Below are positions 19,377 to 28,901 of a stretch of DNA of 64,000 nt, in pieces. This DNA is from Mycobacterium celatum (GTDB taxonomy: Bacteria; Actinomycetota; Actinomycetes; Mycobacteriales; Mycobacteriaceae). The DNA lies in the NCBI RefSeq assembly GCF_002101595.1, contig NZ_LQOM01000025.1, forward strand, positions 248,001 to 312,000. Reading direction: 5' to 3'. Numbering within the stretch: the first letter of the stretch is position 1; every line of letters starts with the position of its first letter. The position numbers and the translations under genes were made by a program. The notes under the pieces are model-generated. The model did no database searches. It worked only from the letters and a program-made list of their open reading frames with translations, and had not been told where the DNA came from.

Positions 19377-20203
19377 CGACCGCCGCGCCCACCCGCCGGC
19401 CGTCGCGCCCGGTCGTGCTGTTGCGTCCGGTGCCGCACGGCTCACCCGTCCACGACCTGTGGGCCGGCACCAAACTGATTGTGGTATTCGGCATTTCGGT
19501 GCTGATGACGTTCTATCCGGGATGGGCGTCGATCGCGCTGGTGGCCGCGCTGGTGCTGGCGGCGGCCCGCGCCGCCCGCATTCCGCGGGGTGCGCTGCCG
19601 TCGGTGCCGCCCTGGTTGTGGATCATGCTGGCGTTCGGCGGGATCACCGCGGCATTGGCCGGCGGCGACCCGGTGATTCACCTGGGCGCTCTCTCCCTGG
19701 GACTCGGCGGGCTGCTGAACTTCCTGCGCATCACCGCGCTGTCGATCGTGCTGCTCGGCCTGGGTGCGATGGTGTCGTGGACCACCAATGTCGCCGAGAT
19801 CGCGCCTGCCGTTGCGACATTGGGCCGTCCGCTGCGGATCTTGCGGATTCCGGTCGACGAGTGGGCCATCGCGCTGGCGCTGGCGTTACGGGCTTTCCCG
19901 ATGCTGATCGACGAATTCCGGGTGCTGTACGCCGCTCGCCGGTTGCGGCCCAGGCAGGTACCGCGGACCCGGCGCGGGCGTCGGCGACGCCGCTGGGTGG
20001 AGTTGGTCGACCTGCTCGCGACGGCCGTCACCGTGACGCTGCGGCGCGCCGACGAGATGGGCGACGCGATCACCGCCCGCGGCGGCACCGGCCAGATCTC
20101 GGCTGCCCCGTCGCGGCCCAAGCTGGCTGACTGGGTGGCACTTTCGATCACCGCCGTGGTGTGCGCCGCTGCGCTGGCGGCGGAATTGATGCTCGGCGCT
20201 TAG
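19373..20203 (+). CDS. EcfT-type transmembrane coupling protein (Rv2325c-like)
   Basis: 276 residues; the ATG at 19373 overlaps the stop of the ATPase gene by 4 bp, so the two are translationally coupled. About five membrane segments are present ([29 protein letters not shown] and on). The coupling-helix motifs of EcfT/CbiQ proteins are visible: [19 protein letters not shown] and the Ala-Arg-Gly motif in [11 protein letters not shown]. It should join the fused ATPase/S-like protein as the scaffold subunit. Its stop overlaps the convergent uspC stop by 4 bp. Confidence 0.88.
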   Translation: MTTAAPTRRPSRPVVLLRPVPHGSPVHDLWAGTKLIVVFGISVLMTFYPGWASIALVAALVLAAARAARIPRGALPSVPPWLWIMLAFGGITAALAGGDPVIHLGALSLGLGGLLNFLRITALSIVLLGLGAMVSWTTNVAEIAPAVATLGRPLRILRIPVDEWAIALALALRAFPMLIDEFRVLYAARRLRPRQVPRTRRGRRRRRWVELVDLLATAVTVTLRRADEMGDAITARGGTGQISAAPSRPKLADWVALSITAVVCAAALAAELMLGA

Positions 20204-21519
20204 CGGCGTGCCGCGGCGTTGGCCGCGTCCTGGGCTTCGCGCACGATTGTCGCCACGTCGCCGCGGCCAAGGAACATCTCGTCGAAGTACGGTTTGAGGG
20301 CCTGGTAGCCGGCGGGGAAACCCGCCCCGCCCGGCGCCGAGATCCGCGGTCCGTTCAGCACCGCGAAAAACGGTGTGACGTCGACGCCCTTGCCGGCCCA
20401 GAAGTCGAAGTAGACCCGCTGCGCCGGCCGGACCGCGGGGATGGCGCTGCCCTGGCGGCCCAGGTATTCGTTGCCCTGTTTGCTGCCCATCCAGGCCAAC
20501 ACCTGCCGAACCGCATCTGGATGCTTGGAAGCCGAATTACCTGCCGCGGCAATGCCATTGGTGACGCTGACCCGGCCATTCGGGCCGGCCGGCAGCATCG
20601 CGATTCCCCAGTGGAAGCCGGCCTGCCCGGCCACCGCCGCGAGGCTGTAGGTGCCGGACTGGAACAGCGCCATCTTGCCGGCCAGGAACTGGTTGCGGGA
20701 AAAGTCGTTGTTGGCGTTGGTGTCCGAGGCCGGCGGTGCGACGTGGTCGTCGTTGATCAATCGGACCAGGTAGCCGAACGCGGTGCGGGCGCCGGGGTTG
20801 TCGAACGCGAACCGGTCGCCGTTCTGGAATACCCCACCGGCCGACCCGATGTAGTTCAGGTAGATGCCTTGCGGGTCGTTGGCCGCGTTGTAGCCCCATT
20901 GCCGTACCCGCCCGGCGTCGAAACCCGCTGTGCCAGCGCTGTTCCCGTTGGCGTCGAGGGTGAGCCGAGCCAGCAACGGCCGCAGGGTGTCGCCGTTGTC
21001 GGGGCGCCACCGCACGGTGCTGAGCTGACCGGGGTCGACGCTGGCCCTGGCGAGCAGGTCTGCGTTGTAGTACACGGCAATGCCGGCGTCGGTCAGTTGC
21101 GGCACCCCCCACAGAATTCCGGAACGGGTGAACTGGTCGACGACAGACGGTTCCCAGTCCGGCTTCGCGTCGATTTTCATCAGCCGTCCGCTGTCGGCGT
21201 AGGCGGCGAGGTAGGCGTTGGACAACCAGAAGATGTCGTCGGCGCTGCCGCCGGCCACGTCGGTGCGCAGGGTGTCGAAGTAGGTGGAGTAGGCCACCAC
21301 GTTGGTGCGCACCTCGATGCCGGGATGGGTTCGGGTGAACGCTGCGAACGACTGCCGGTAGGCCGCGGCGACTTGCTCGTCCCACAGTCGGACGGTCACC
21401 GCGGTTTTGCCGCCGCGCGGGGTGGCCGAGATGTCCAGCAGCACCGCCGCCGCGGCCAGCAGGGCGGCCACCAGAAGCACTCCGACCGCAACCAGTGTGG
21501 AACGCCTCGGGCGGGTCAT
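20200..21519 (-). CDS. uspC: Sugar-binding protein UspC
   Basis: 439 residues, as in M. tuberculosis UspC (Rv2318, about 440). An N-terminal hydrophobic anchor ([22 protein letters not shown]) lacks an obvious lipobox Cys, so it may be an uncleaved anchor. The rest is an extracellular solute-binding family 1 protein ([62 protein letters not shown]). The M. tuberculosis protein has been reported to bind amino sugars, suggesting recycling of peptidoglycan-type sugars. It is the last gene of a minus-strand uspABC run, 61 bp after uspB. Confidence 0.92.
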   Translation of the reverse strand: MTRPRRSTLVAVGVLLVAALLAAAAVLLDISATPRGGKTAVTVRLWDEQVAAAYRQSFAAFTRTHPGIEVRTNVVAYSTYFDTLRTDVAGGSADDIFWLSNAYLAAYADSGRLMKIDAKPDWEPSVVDQFTRSGILWGVPQLTDAGIAVYYNADLLARASVDPGQLSTVRWRPDNGDTLRPLLARLTLDANGNSAGTAGFDAGRVRQWGYNAANDPQGIYLNYIGSAGGVFQNGDRFAFDNPGARTAFGYLVRLINDDHVAPPASDTNANNDFSRNQFLAGKMALFQSGTYSLAAVAGQAGFHWGIAMLPAGPNGRVSVTNGIAAAGNSASKHPDAVRQVLAWMGSKQGNEYLGRQGSAIPAVRPAQRVYFDFWAGKGVDVTPFFAVLNGPRISAPGGAGFPAGYQALKPYFDEMFLGRGDVATIVREAQDAANAAARR

Positions 21520-21580
21520 CGAGATCGCGTCCAGGGTCGTAAATCGGCGAAAATCACAGCCCTCAGCGCAATCTCGACAG

Positions 21581-22396
21581 TCATTTGAGCCCCGTCATGA
21601 CGATCGAGCGCACGATGTGACGCTGGAATGCCACGAACAGCACGATCAGCGGCGCGATCGCCACCGTCGTGGCTGCCATCACCAACGTCCACTGGGCGTT
21701 GTAGCGGGACTGCAGCGCCGCTGTCGCGACCGTCAACACCCGCCACTTGGCGCCGCTGGTGATCACCAGCGGCCACATGAAGTTGTTCCACTGCGACACA
21801 ACCGTGATCAGCATCAGCGTCACCAGGATGGGTCTGCTCGCCGGCACGATCACGTGCATGATCACATCGAGCGTGTTGGCGCCGTCGAGGCGGGCGGCGT
21901 TGATCAGGTCGTCGGGAATGGCGCGGAAGTACTCGCGCAACAGGAAGATCGCGTACGGCGAACCGAAGACGAACGGTAACACCAACGCCCAGAACGTGTT
22001 CCGCAGACCCACTTGGGCCATCATCAGATACAGCGGCACCACGGTCACGGTCGCAGGCACCATCAACGTTGCGATGTAGACCCAGAACAGAGCGTCACGG
22101 CCGGGGAACCGTAGCCGCGCAAAGGCGTATGCGGCCAATACCGAAAAGCTCAGCTGGCCGAGAAGGATCACCGCCGTCATCAATGCGGTGACCGCCAGCG
22201 CCCGGCCGAAACCGGCGCCAGCCAGGTCGGTGTAGTTGGCCAGCGTCGGCGGGCGGGGCCACGACAGCGGGGTGCCCGTCGCGAACTGGCGTGCGGAGGT
22301 GAACGACGTCAGCAAGGCAAGCGCGAACGGCGCCAACGTGATCAGCGCGCCGAGCCCCAGCCCGGCATACACGGCCGCGGCCCTAGACGAGGTCAT
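21581..22396 (-). CDS. uspB: Sugar ABC permease UspB
   Basis: 271 residues, MalG-type permease with six membrane segments. The cytoplasmic EAA loop that docks the ATPase reads EYFRAIPDDLINAARLDGA. It overlaps the end of uspA by 14 bp, so the two permeases are coupled. No ATPase gene accompanies the three usp genes, as in M. tuberculosis, where a shared ATPase is presumed. Confidence 0.93.
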   Translation of the reverse strand: MTSSRAAAVYAGLGLGALITLAPFALALLTSFTSARQFATGTPLSWPRPPTLANYTDLAGAGFGRALAVTALMTAVILLGQLSFSVLAAYAFARLRFPGRDALFWVYIATLMVPATVTVVPLYLMMAQVGLRNTFWALVLPFVFGSPYAIFLLREYFRAIPDDLINAARLDGANTLDVIMHVIVPASRPILVTLMLITVVSQWNNFMWPLVITSGAKWRVLTVATAALQSRYNAQWTLVMAATTVAIAPLIVLFVAFQRHIVRSIVMTGLK

Positions 22397-23246
22397 AGCT
22401 GATCCGCCGCCGGAAATACAGATGCTGCACGACGGTGACGCCGACCAGGATCACGAACAGCACCACCGCCATCACCGCGGCCCGCCCGATCGCCGCCGCC
22501 CCGAACGCCTCGACGTAGATGCGGTGCGCGACCAAATCGGTGCGCCCGGCCGGTCCGCCGCCGGTCAACGCATACACAGTGTCGAAAACCTGTGCCGCGC
22601 TGACGATTCCGGTGACGAGCACAAAGAATGTGGTGGGCCGCAGCATCGGCAACGTGATGCGCCAGAACCGCTGCCAGGCCGTCGCGCCGTCGGTCAGCGC
22701 CGCGGCGTGGATCTCGGCCGGAATCGCAAGGATGCCCGCGACGAAGAACAGCGCGACGTAGCCGACATTCGTCCACACGATCACCGCCGACACCACCGGC
22801 AACGCCAGACCCGGATCGGTGAGCCATTCGATGCGATGCCCCAAGACCGTGCTGACCGCGCCGTCGGTCGGCGCCAGGATCCAGCGCCACAACACCGCGA
22901 TCGCCAGCGGCGCGCAGATCCACGGCAACACATACAGCGTGCGAAACGCGGCGCTGCCGGGCAGCTCCCGCGCCAGCAGCGCCGCGGCCGCCAACCCCAA
23001 CATGGTCTGCGCCGGCACCACGATCGCCACGAAGATCAGCGTCACCAGCAGCGAGTTGCCGAACGTCGAGTCGGCCAGCACCGAGCGCCAGTTGTCCAGT
23101 CCGACATACTCGATGGGTCCCAGCAGATCCCAGCGGTGCAGGCTCAGCCACACCACGACCAGGATGGGCAGCAGCAGGAACGTGACCACGCCGAACAGGC
23201 TGGGGGCCAGCAGCGCATATCCCAGCGCAGTCGAGCGTCGCGCCAT
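22383..23246 (-). CDS. uspA: Sugar ABC permease UspA
   Basis: 287 residues from ATG 23246 (MARRSTALGYALLAPSLFG); the open frame upstream to 23399 is antisense to the TldD gene. MalF-type permease with six membrane segments and an EAA-like loop IPAEIHAAALTDGATAWQRF. It is the first gene of uspABC and is divergent from the TldD-like gene with only 33 bp between starts. TTTAAT lies about 10 bases before the ATG, which would give an almost leaderless transcript. Confidence 0.93.
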   Translation of the reverse strand: MARRSTALGYALLAPSLFGVVTFLLLPILVVVWLSLHRWDLLGPIEYVGLDNWRSVLADSTFGNSLLVTLIFVAIVVPAQTMLGLAAAALLARELPGSAAFRTLYVLPWICAPLAIAVLWRWILAPTDGAVSTVLGHRIEWLTDPGLALPVVSAVIVWTNVGYVALFFVAGILAIPAEIHAAALTDGATAWQRFWRITLPMLRPTTFFVLVTGIVSAAQVFDTVYALTGGGPAGRTDLVAHRIYVEAFGAAAIGRAAVMAVVLFVILVGVTVVQHLYFRRRISYDLV

Positions 23247-23279
23247 GGGTGTATTAAAGCCGCTCGCTACGGTGGAATC
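23247..23279. promoter_or_regulatory. 33-bp divergent promoter region, uspA and TldD-like genes
   Basis: The two starts (ATG 23246 leftward, GTG 23280 rightward) are 33 bp apart. Leftward, TTTAAT/TAATAC lies 7-12 bases before the uspA ATG; rightward, TACGGT lies just before the GTG. Both genes probably make leaderless or nearly leaderless mRNAs, which are common in mycobacteria. The -35 regions must then lie inside the opposite gene. Confidence 0.4.
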
Positions 23280-24797
23280 GTGACGCCGACCCGGGGAATC
23301 GACGACGACTTTCTCGACCTGCCCCGCCACGAGCTGGCCGATGCCGCGCTGTCGGCGGCCAAAGCGGCCGGGGCCAGCCACGCGGACCTGCGGATTCACC
23401 GCATCACCAGCGAAGTCATCCGGCTGCGCGACGGCGAGCTGGAGACCGCGGTCATCAGCCGCGAACTCGGCTTGGCCGTGCGGGTGATCGTCGACGGCAC
23501 CTGGGGATTCGCCTCACATGCCGAGCTGTCGGCGCCCGTCGCCGCCGAGACCGCGCACAGGGCGGTGGCAGTGGCCACCGCGCTGGCGCCGCTGAACGCC
23601 GAACGCATCGAGCTCGCCACCGAGCCGGTGTACCGCGACGCCAGCTGGGTATCGAGCTACGAGGTCGACCCGTTCACGGTGTCCACCGCCGCCAAGGTCG
23701 CCGTGCTGGCGGAGTATTCAGGCCGCCTGCTGGCGGCCGACGGGGTCGACCACGTCACAGCCGGGCTGACCGCGGTCAAGGAGCAGACCTTCTACGCCGA
23801 CACGTTCGGCTCGACGATCACTCAACAGCGGGTGCGGCTGCTGCCGCGATTGGAGGCGGTCAACGTCGACGCCGCAGCGGGCGGCTTCGACACCATGCGC
23901 ACGCTGGCGCCGCCGACGGCCCGGGGCTGGGAGGTGGTGGCCGGCGACGAGGTGTGGAACTGGAGCGACGAGCTGGCTCAGATCCCGTTGCTGCTGGCCG
24001 AGAAGGTCAAAGCGCCCGGCGTGACGCCCGGCCGCAAAGACCTGGTGATCGACCCGACCAACCTGTGGCTCACCATCCACGAGTCCATCGGGCACGCCAC
24101 CGAATACGACCGCGCGATCGGCTACGAAGCCGCCTACGCCGGAACATCTTTCGCCACTCCCGACAAGCTCGGCACACTGCGCTACGGCTCACCGGTGATG
24201 AATGTGACCGCCGACCGCACCGTCGAATTCGGTTTGGCGAGCATCGGTTACGACGATGAGGGAGTGGCCGCGCAAAGCTGGGATCTGGTGCGCGACGGGA
24301 TCTTTGTCGGCTACCAGCTCGACCGGGTGTTCGCGCCGCGGCTCGGGCAGTCGCGGTCCAACGGCTGTTCGTATGCCGACTCGCCGCACCATGTACCGAT
24401 CCAGCGGATGGCCAACGTGTCGCTGCAGCCGGGCACCGACGAGCTGAGCACCGCCGACCTGATCGGCCGGGTCGAGGATGGCATCTACGTCGTCGGCGAC
24501 AAGTCCTGGTCAATCGATATGCAGCGCTACAACTTTCAGTTCACCGGGCAGCGGTTTTTCCGGATTCGCAACGGGCGGTTGGACGGTCAGCTGCGCGATA
24601 TGGCCTACCAGGCCACCACCACCGATTTCTGGAATTCGATGGAAGTCGTTGGCGGGCGGTCGACATGGCAGCTGGGCGGGGCCTTCAACTGCGGCAAGGC
24701 CCAGCCCGGTCAGGTGGCCGCCGTCAGCCACGGCTGCCCGTCGGCGTTGTTCCGCGGGGTCAGCGTGCTCAACACTCGGGCGGAGGCGGGCCGATGA
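23280..24797 (+). CDS. TldD-type metalloprotease (Rv2315c-like)
   Basis: 505 residues from GTG 23280, the exact length I recall for Rv2315c. The zinc site HESIGH (H267, E268, H272) is the HExxxH motif of the TldD subunit. The N-terminal part (GASHADLRIHRITSEVIRLRDGE) and the C-terminal QPGQVAAVSHGCPSALFRGVSVL are also typical. TldD works with TldE as a hetero-oligomeric peptidase; in E. coli it processes microcin B17 and degrades CcdA. The partner follows directly with a 4-bp overlap. Confidence 0.93.
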   Translation: MTPTRGIDDDFLDLPRHELADAALSAAKAAGASHADLRIHRITSEVIRLRDGELETAVISRELGLAVRVIVDGTWGFASHAELSAPVAAETAHRAVAVATALAPLNAERIELATEPVYRDASWVSSYEVDPFTVSTAAKVAVLAEYSGRLLAADGVDHVTAGLTAVKEQTFYADTFGSTITQQRVRLLPRLEAVNVDAAAGGFDTMRTLAPPTARGWEVVAGDEVWNWSDELAQIPLLLAEKVKAPGVTPGRKDLVIDPTNLWLTIHESIGHATEYDRAIGYEAAYAGTSFATPDKLGTLRYGSPVMNVTADRTVEFGLASIGYDDEGVAAQSWDLVRDGIFVGYQLDRVFAPRLGQSRSNGCSYADSPHHVPIQRMANVSLQPGTDELSTADLIGRVEDGIYVVGDKSWSIDMQRYNFQFTGQRFFRIRNGRLDGQLRDMAYQATTTDFWNSMEVVGGRSTWQLGGAFNCGKAQPGQVAAVSHGCPSALFRGVSVLNTRAEAGR

Positions 24798-26158
24798 TCG
24801 GGGCGCAGCAGGTCGTCGAGGCGGCGTTGGGTGCGTCGCGACGCGCCGACGAGACGATCGTGATCGTCAGCGACCGCAGCGAGGCGTCGCTGCGCTGGGC
24901 GAACAACTCGATGACCACCAACGGGGTGTCGACCAGCCGCAAAACCACGGTGATTTCGATTGCCCGCCAAGGTAACAGCGCCCGTGTTGGCTCGCTCAGC
25001 ACAGCCGAGGTGGACCCCTCGCTGATTCCCGGATTGGTCGAAGAGTCGGCGGAGGCCGCCCGCTCGGCGCCGGAGGCTCGTGACGCCGCGCCGCTGCTGC
25101 CCGGTACCGGCGTGCCCGAGGACTGGGATGCCCCGGTCCGCGCGACCGGGGCCGAGGTATTCGCGGACGTCGCGGGGGCGTTGCGCCTGGGATTTCGTGG
25201 CGCGGATCAGCTGTACGGCTTTGCCCGCCACGAGCTGCAGACGACGTTCGTGGCGACGTCGACCGGGCTGCGACGACGCTACACACAGCCCACCGGCTCG
25301 GTGGAGATCAACGCCAAGCGCGGCGGTGCCAGCGCCTGGGCCGGTGTCGGCACGCCTGACTTTGCCGATGTGCCAACGGATTCGCTTTTGGAGCAGCTTT
25401 CCACCCGGCTGGGATGGGCCGAGCGAACTCTGGAGCTGCCCGCGGGTCGCTACGAGACGATCATGCCGCCGTCGACGGTGGCCGACATGATGATCTATCT
25501 GGGCTGGACGATGAGTGGCCGAGGCGCGCAGGAAGGCCGGACTGCGTTTTCGGCGCCCGGCGGGGGAACCCGGGTGGGGGAGCGGCTCAGCGACATGCCG
25601 CTGACGCTGTACTCCGACCCCTTTGCACCCGGGCTGGAATGCGGGCCGTTCGTCGCCGCCACGAGTTCGTCGGAGACGGTGTCGATCTTCGACAACGGCA
25701 TGGACATCGGGCGGGTGGACTGGCTGCGCGAGGGCGTGATCAACGCGCTGGCCTATCCGCGAGCGGCGGCCGCCGAGTTCAGCGTTCCCGTTGCGGTGGC
25801 CGCAGATAACCTGCTGATGACCGGCGGCCATTCCACGCTCGCCGACATGATCGCCGAGACCGAGCGCGGGCTGCTGCTCACTACCTTTTGGTACATCCGC
25901 GAGGTCGACCCCACCACGCTGCTGCTGACGGGGCTGACCCGCGACGGGGTTTACCTTGTCGCCGACGGCGAAGTAGTCGCGGCGGTCAACAACTTCCGGT
26001 TCAACGAGAGCCCGCTGGATCTGCTGCGGCGGGCAACCCAGGTCGGGGCCAGCGAGGTGACTCTGCCGCGTGAGTGGGGCGATTGGGCCACCCGGGCGGC
26101 GATGCCGTCGCTGCGGATCCCGGACTTTCACATGTCGTCGGTCAGTCAGGCGCAATAA
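24794..26158 (+). CDS. TldE/PmbA-type protease partner (Rv2314c-like)
   Basis: 454 residues; ATG 24794 overlaps the TldD stop (ATGA). The fold matches TldD but there is no HExxxH, as expected for the non-catalytic TldE/PmbA subunit; GLTRDGVYLVADGEVVAAVNNFRFNESPLDLL is the typical C-terminal region. It should form the TldD/E complex in the cytoplasm. A vapBC locus follows within 50 bp. Confidence 0.92.
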   Translation: MIGAQQVVEAALGASRRADETIVIVSDRSEASLRWANNSMTTNGVSTSRKTTVISIARQGNSARVGSLSTAEVDPSLIPGLVEESAEAARSAPEARDAAPLLPGTGVPEDWDAPVRATGAEVFADVAGALRLGFRGADQLYGFARHELQTTFVATSTGLRRRYTQPTGSVEINAKRGGASAWAGVGTPDFADVPTDSLLEQLSTRLGWAERTLELPAGRYETIMPPSTVADMMIYLGWTMSGRGAQEGRTAFSAPGGGTRVGERLSDMPLTLYSDPFAPGLECGPFVAATSSSETVSIFDNGMDIGRVDWLREGVINALAYPRAAAAEFSVPVAVAADNLLMTGGHSTLADMIAETERGLLLTTFWYIREVDPTTLLLTGLTRDGVYLVADGEVVAAVNNFRFNESPLDLLRRATQVGASEVTLPREWGDWATRAAMPSLRIPDFHMSSVSQAQ

Positions 26159-26159
26159 A

Positions 26160-26193
26160 CTGGTATTCTAGAATCCAGCCGATTGTATATAAT
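26160..26193 (+). promoter_or_regulatory. vapBC promoter with operator palindrome, leaderless
   Basis: A palindrome at 26160-26178 (CTGG-ATTCTAGAAT-CCAG with one extra base; the inner 10 bp at 26165-26174 are perfect) covers the -35 area. A consensus TATAAT -10 box is at 26188-26193. Transcription would start at about 26200-26201, the vapB ATG itself, so the mRNA is probably leaderless. The palindrome is a good VapB(C) autorepression site. Confidence 0.6.
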
Positions 26194-26200
26194 CTGTCCT

Positions 26201-26455
26201 ATGGCGCTGAGCATCAAGCATCCTGAAGCCGACCGGCTTGCCAGAGAACTCGCAGCTCGGACGGGAGAAAGCTTGACAGAAGCGGTAGTGATCGCACTGC
26301 GCGAGCGCTTAGCCCGTGAAACCGGGCGTACTCGGGCCATTCCGCTGCGCGAGGAGCTTGCCGCCGTCCGCCGCCGCTGCGCGGCCTTGCCGGTAGTCGA
26401 TGACCGGTCCGCAGACCAAATTCTCGGCTATGACCAGCGCGGACTACCTGTCTGA
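26201..26455 (+). CDS. vapB: VapB-type antitoxin (type II TA)
   Basis: 84 residues from ATG 26201. The N-terminal part ([37 protein letters not shown]) is the short Rv0623/PSK-type VapB DNA-binding unit; the C-terminal tail ([19 protein letters not shown]) is the usual toxin-binding end with the IxGYDxxGLP pattern. It binds and blocks the VapC next to it and represses the locus. The stop overlaps the vapC start by one base (TGATG). Confidence 0.92.
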   Translation: MALSIKHPEADRLARELAARTGESLTEAVVIALRERLARETGRTRAIPLREELAAVRRRCAALPVVDDRSADQILGYDQRGLPV

Positions 26456-26856
26456 TGGTGATTGATACCTCCGCTTTGGTAGCAATGCTGAGCGATGAGC
26501 CGGAGGCGGAACGATTCGAGGCCGCTGTCGAGGCCGACCATGTCCGCCTGATGTCGGTGGCGTCATACCTGGAGACGGCCATCGTGATCGAGACTCGCTT
26601 CGGTGAACCTGGCGGACGGGAGTTGGATCTGTGGCTGCATCGCGCCGCAGTCGATCTGGTTGCCGTCGATGCCGACCAGGCAGACGCCGCGCGAGTCGCC
26701 TACCGCCGATACGGCAAGGGACGGCATCGCGCAGGCCTGAACTACGGCGACTGCTTCTCCTACGCCCTTGCCAAGATCAGTAGTGAGCCTCTTCTGTCCA
26801 AAGGGGACGACTTCCCGCACACCGACATCCGCCTGGTTGCAACAGGCGCAGAATGA
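26455..26856 (+). CDS. vapC: VapC toxin, PIN-domain ribonuclease
   Basis: 133 residues. The PIN-domain acidic residues are present: [12 protein letters not shown] (D4), the Glu in [22 protein letters not shown] and DDFPHTDI. VapC toxins of mycobacteria cleave tRNAs or rRNA at one site. With vapB it forms a complete type II module between the TldD/E pair and an Rv2313c-like gene, an insertion relative to the order I recall for M. tuberculosis. Confidence 0.93.
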   Translation: MVIDTSALVAMLSDEPEAERFEAAVEADHVRLMSVASYLETAIVIETRFGEPGGRELDLWLHRAAVDLVAVDADQADAARVAYRRYGKGRHRAGLNYGDCFSYALAKISSEPLLSKGDDFPHTDIRLVATGAE

Positions 26857-26899
26857 CCGCCGCGACGATTCCCAGCCGACCAGGCGCAATAGTTCCCTG

Positions 26900-27730
26900 A
26901 TGGACGGACTGTTGACGCCGTTGGTGGCACTATCCGGTGGTCGGATCGCGACGCTGGTTCGGAGTGTCTGCGCGCGAGCGTTGTCGTTGCCGCCGCTGCC
27001 ATCCGAGGTTGCGGTGGACAGGCCGGAGTCGGACACCGAGACGGTGGTGGCCGAGTTCGCCGAGCAATTCAGCATCGACGTGTCGATGATCGGCGACGAG
27101 CAGCGGTCGCGATTGTCGTCCGCCTTGGGGGACAAGACCTTTGGCGCCGTGGTGCAGATGTACATCGCCGACTTCGTTCCCCGCGTGCGGGCAGGGCTGG
27201 AAGTGCTCGGGGTCGGCCAGGAGCACCTAGGGTGGGTCACCGAGCCGATTGCGTGGGATCACTCCACCAACCCCGCCGGCGCGGTGTTCAACGGATTTCT
27301 GCCCGCCGTGGCGCGGCTGCGTGAGCTCGACGCGCTGACGTCGGAGCTGGTCCGGCTTCGCGGGGCGGCGCAGCACAACTGCCGGTTGTGCAAGTCGCTG
27401 CGGGAAACGACGGCACTGCATGCCGGCGGGTCGGAATCGCTGTACGGCGACATCGAGCGATTTGAGGCGTCGGCATTGCTGACCGATCGTCAGAAGGCGG
27501 CGTTGCGGTATGTCGACGCGCTGATCTGGTCGCCGGGGCACATCGACCGCAGCGTGGCCGCTGCGGTGCGGGCGCATTTCTCCGAGACTGAGGCCGTCGA
27601 GCTGACCTTCGACGTGATGCGCAATGCCAGCAACAAGATCGCCGTATCCTTGGGCGCCGACGCGCCACGGGTCGAGCAGGGCACCGAGCAGTATCTTCTC
27701 GATGCTGACGGCCAGACGGTGTTCAGCTGA
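26900..27730 (+). CDS. AhpD/carboxymuconolactone-decarboxylase-like protein (Rv2313c-like)
   Basis: 276 residues from ATG 26900; the longer frame from 26768 overlaps vapC. Near residue 155 it shows the AhpD-type redox motif [14 protein letters not shown] (CxxC, two residues after a His). The C-terminal helices ([28 protein letters not shown]) also fit the family. Such proteins act as peroxidase partners or gamma-carboxymuconolactone decarboxylases; which applies is unknown. Backbone gene next to the tRNA. Confidence 0.75.
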   Translation: MDGLLTPLVALSGGRIATLVRSVCARALSLPPLPSEVAVDRPESDTETVVAEFAEQFSIDVSMIGDEQRSRLSSALGDKTFGAVVQMYIADFVPRVRAGLEVLGVGQEHLGWVTEPIAWDHSTNPAGAVFNGFLPAVARLRELDALTSELVRLRGAAQHNCRLCKSLRETTALHAGGSESLYGDIERFEASALLTDRQKAALRYVDALIWSPGHIDRSVAAAVRAHFSETEAVELTFDVMRNASNKIAVSLGADAPRVEQGTEQYLLDADGQTVFS

Positions 27731-27767
27731 CCGCGCCGGGCCATGGCAACATGGTGCCGACGCGCCA

Positions 27768-27844
27768 GGGGCGGTAGCTCAGTTGGTTAGAGCCGCGGAC
27801 TCATAATCCGTTGGTCGCGGGTTCGAGCCCCGCCCGCCCCACCA
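27768..27844 (+). tRNA. tRNA with CAT anticodon (elongator Met or Ile2), CCA encoded
   Basis: Acceptor GGGGCGG pairs with CCGCCCC, D-arm AGCTCAGTTGGTTAGAGC, anticodon loop CTCATAA (anticodon CAT), T-arm GCGGGTTCGAGCCCCGC, discriminator A and genomic CCA at 27842-27844. Normal 1:72 pairing and absence of three G-C pairs in the anticodon stem rule out the initiator tRNA. Elongator Met and lysidine-modified Ile2 cannot be separated safely by eye. Confidence 0.93.
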
Positions 27845-27913
27845 TATTTCTGTATGACCTCGGCTGATGCTTGCTTGACTTCAGGCCGCCGCGGCGTCGG
27901 CACCGTCTATAGG

Positions 27914-28168
27914 CTAGCCCTCGGTGTGCCGTGTAGGACTTTGCGGTGATTCCCACTTCGATTCCAGATGCGTTCGCACCACTGTGCCTGCAGCTAGTTC
28001 GAGCTGGAAGGTTTCACCGTCGTCGTCTTCGAGCGTCACGACATAGCCGTCGTTGCCCGCGTCCTTGAACACCACTTTGTAGAGCTGTTCGCCAGAGCCG
28101 CGGTCGACGGCGATCATGTCGCCAGGTGTGACGTCGTCGATGCGGTCGTCGCCAAATACTTCAGGCAT
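27914..28168 (-). CDS. Small acidic hypothetical protein
   Basis: 84 residues, rich in Asp/Glu and predicted to be all-beta (DMIAVDRGSGEQLYKVVFKDAG, YVVTLEDDDGETFQLELAAGT). No known motif is recognised. It lies 15 bp after the ferritin-like gene on the same strand, so it is probably in its operon, perhaps related to stress or iron. Function unknown. Confidence 0.65.
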   Translation of the reverse strand: MPEVFGDDRIDDVTPGDMIAVDRGSGEQLYKVVFKDAGNDGYVVTLEDDDGETFQLELAAGTVVRTHLESKWESPQSPTRHTEG

Positions 28169-28183
28169 TAGTCGATGGGGGAT

Positions 28184-28600
28184 TCAGCCGCCGAGTGCGT
28201 CTTCCAGTTCCCGCACGTGATCCTGCGTTTGCTGCAGCAACGGCCGTAATGCCTCGGCGACATCGGGCAATCCCAAGTCGGTTGCCTCCATCACGCGCTG
28301 GCGGTAGCGGTCCAGCTGACGCCGTTCCAGTTCCACATCGGCCTTCAACGCCGACGCGCCGTCGGTAGCGTCCGGGACGTCGGGCACTGTCACGGTCGGC
28401 GTACCGCCGAGGAAATCGATCTGCTGAGCGAGGATCTTGGCGTGCTGCAGCTCTTGGGCGAGGTGCCTATCCAATTCCTCGGTGATCGAGTGGTATTCGG
28501 GTCCTTTGATCGTTGCGATGTGCTGGGTGTACTGAACGATCGACTGATACTCGGTAGCCAGATCCTCGTTGAGCCGTTCGAGAAAAGTGCCGGTGTCCAT
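28184..28600 (-). CDS. Ferritin-like / bacterioferritin-type domain protein
   Basis: 138 residues, four-helix ferritin-like pattern: E17 in LATEYQSIVQYTQH, E50 and H53 in AQELQHAKILAQQIDFLGG, and Glu-rich helix ADVELERRQLDRYRQR. These are the usual di-iron ligands of bacterioferritin-like proteins. At 138 residues it is shorter than a true bacterioferritin (about 160) and a heme-ligand Met is not seen, so a di-iron oxidase or DNA-protection role is possible. No IdeR box was found upstream, only a weak half-site-like stretch. Confidence 0.75.
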   Translation of the reverse strand: MDTGTFLERLNEDLATEYQSIVQYTQHIATIKGPEYHSITEELDRHLAQELQHAKILAQQIDFLGGTPTVTVPDVPDATDGASALKADVELERRQLDRYRQRVMEATDLGLPDVAEALRPLLQQTQDHVRELEDALGG

Positions 28601-28901
28601 GTGGCTTAGGTTTCACCGAAGACCGCGCGCTGAAACGTATTCGCCTCACCAGCACCGATGACGGCTGGGCGCCGAGTTCCCTTCGGTTCGTCGAACGTGG
28701 GGGATATGGACGAGAAGTGGGCGGATTGTGTACTTCCCCCCACGCTCGGCGCGCCTTGGACGGTTCTGAGGCACGCTCCGGGCTGGTGTCGAATTACTGG
28801 CTCAGGACACTAACGGAGCAGCGGCATCACCAATGGGCCACCGAGCTTTTCGGCCAAGGCGGCGTCATCGTGGCGCCGACCAGCTGAAGGCCCCAACGAG
28901 G
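28601..28901. other. Intergenic stretch with no gene seen
   Basis: About 300 bp between the ferritin-like start and the second vapC stop. I see no coding frame with a ribosome binding site, no tRNA and no strong palindrome; it holds the upstream region of the ferritin-like operon. Confidence 0.5.

Noticed and set aside
20161..21588. 475-codon plus-strand frame
   Set aside because: Fully antisense to uspC, which has a clear solute-binding fold.
24710..26155. 481-codon minus-strand frame
   Set aside because: Antisense to the TldE/PmbA gene; no motifs.
28601..28625. IdeR-like half site upstream of the ferritin-like gene
   Set aside because: CTTAGGTTT matches only one half of the IdeR palindrome; no second arm.
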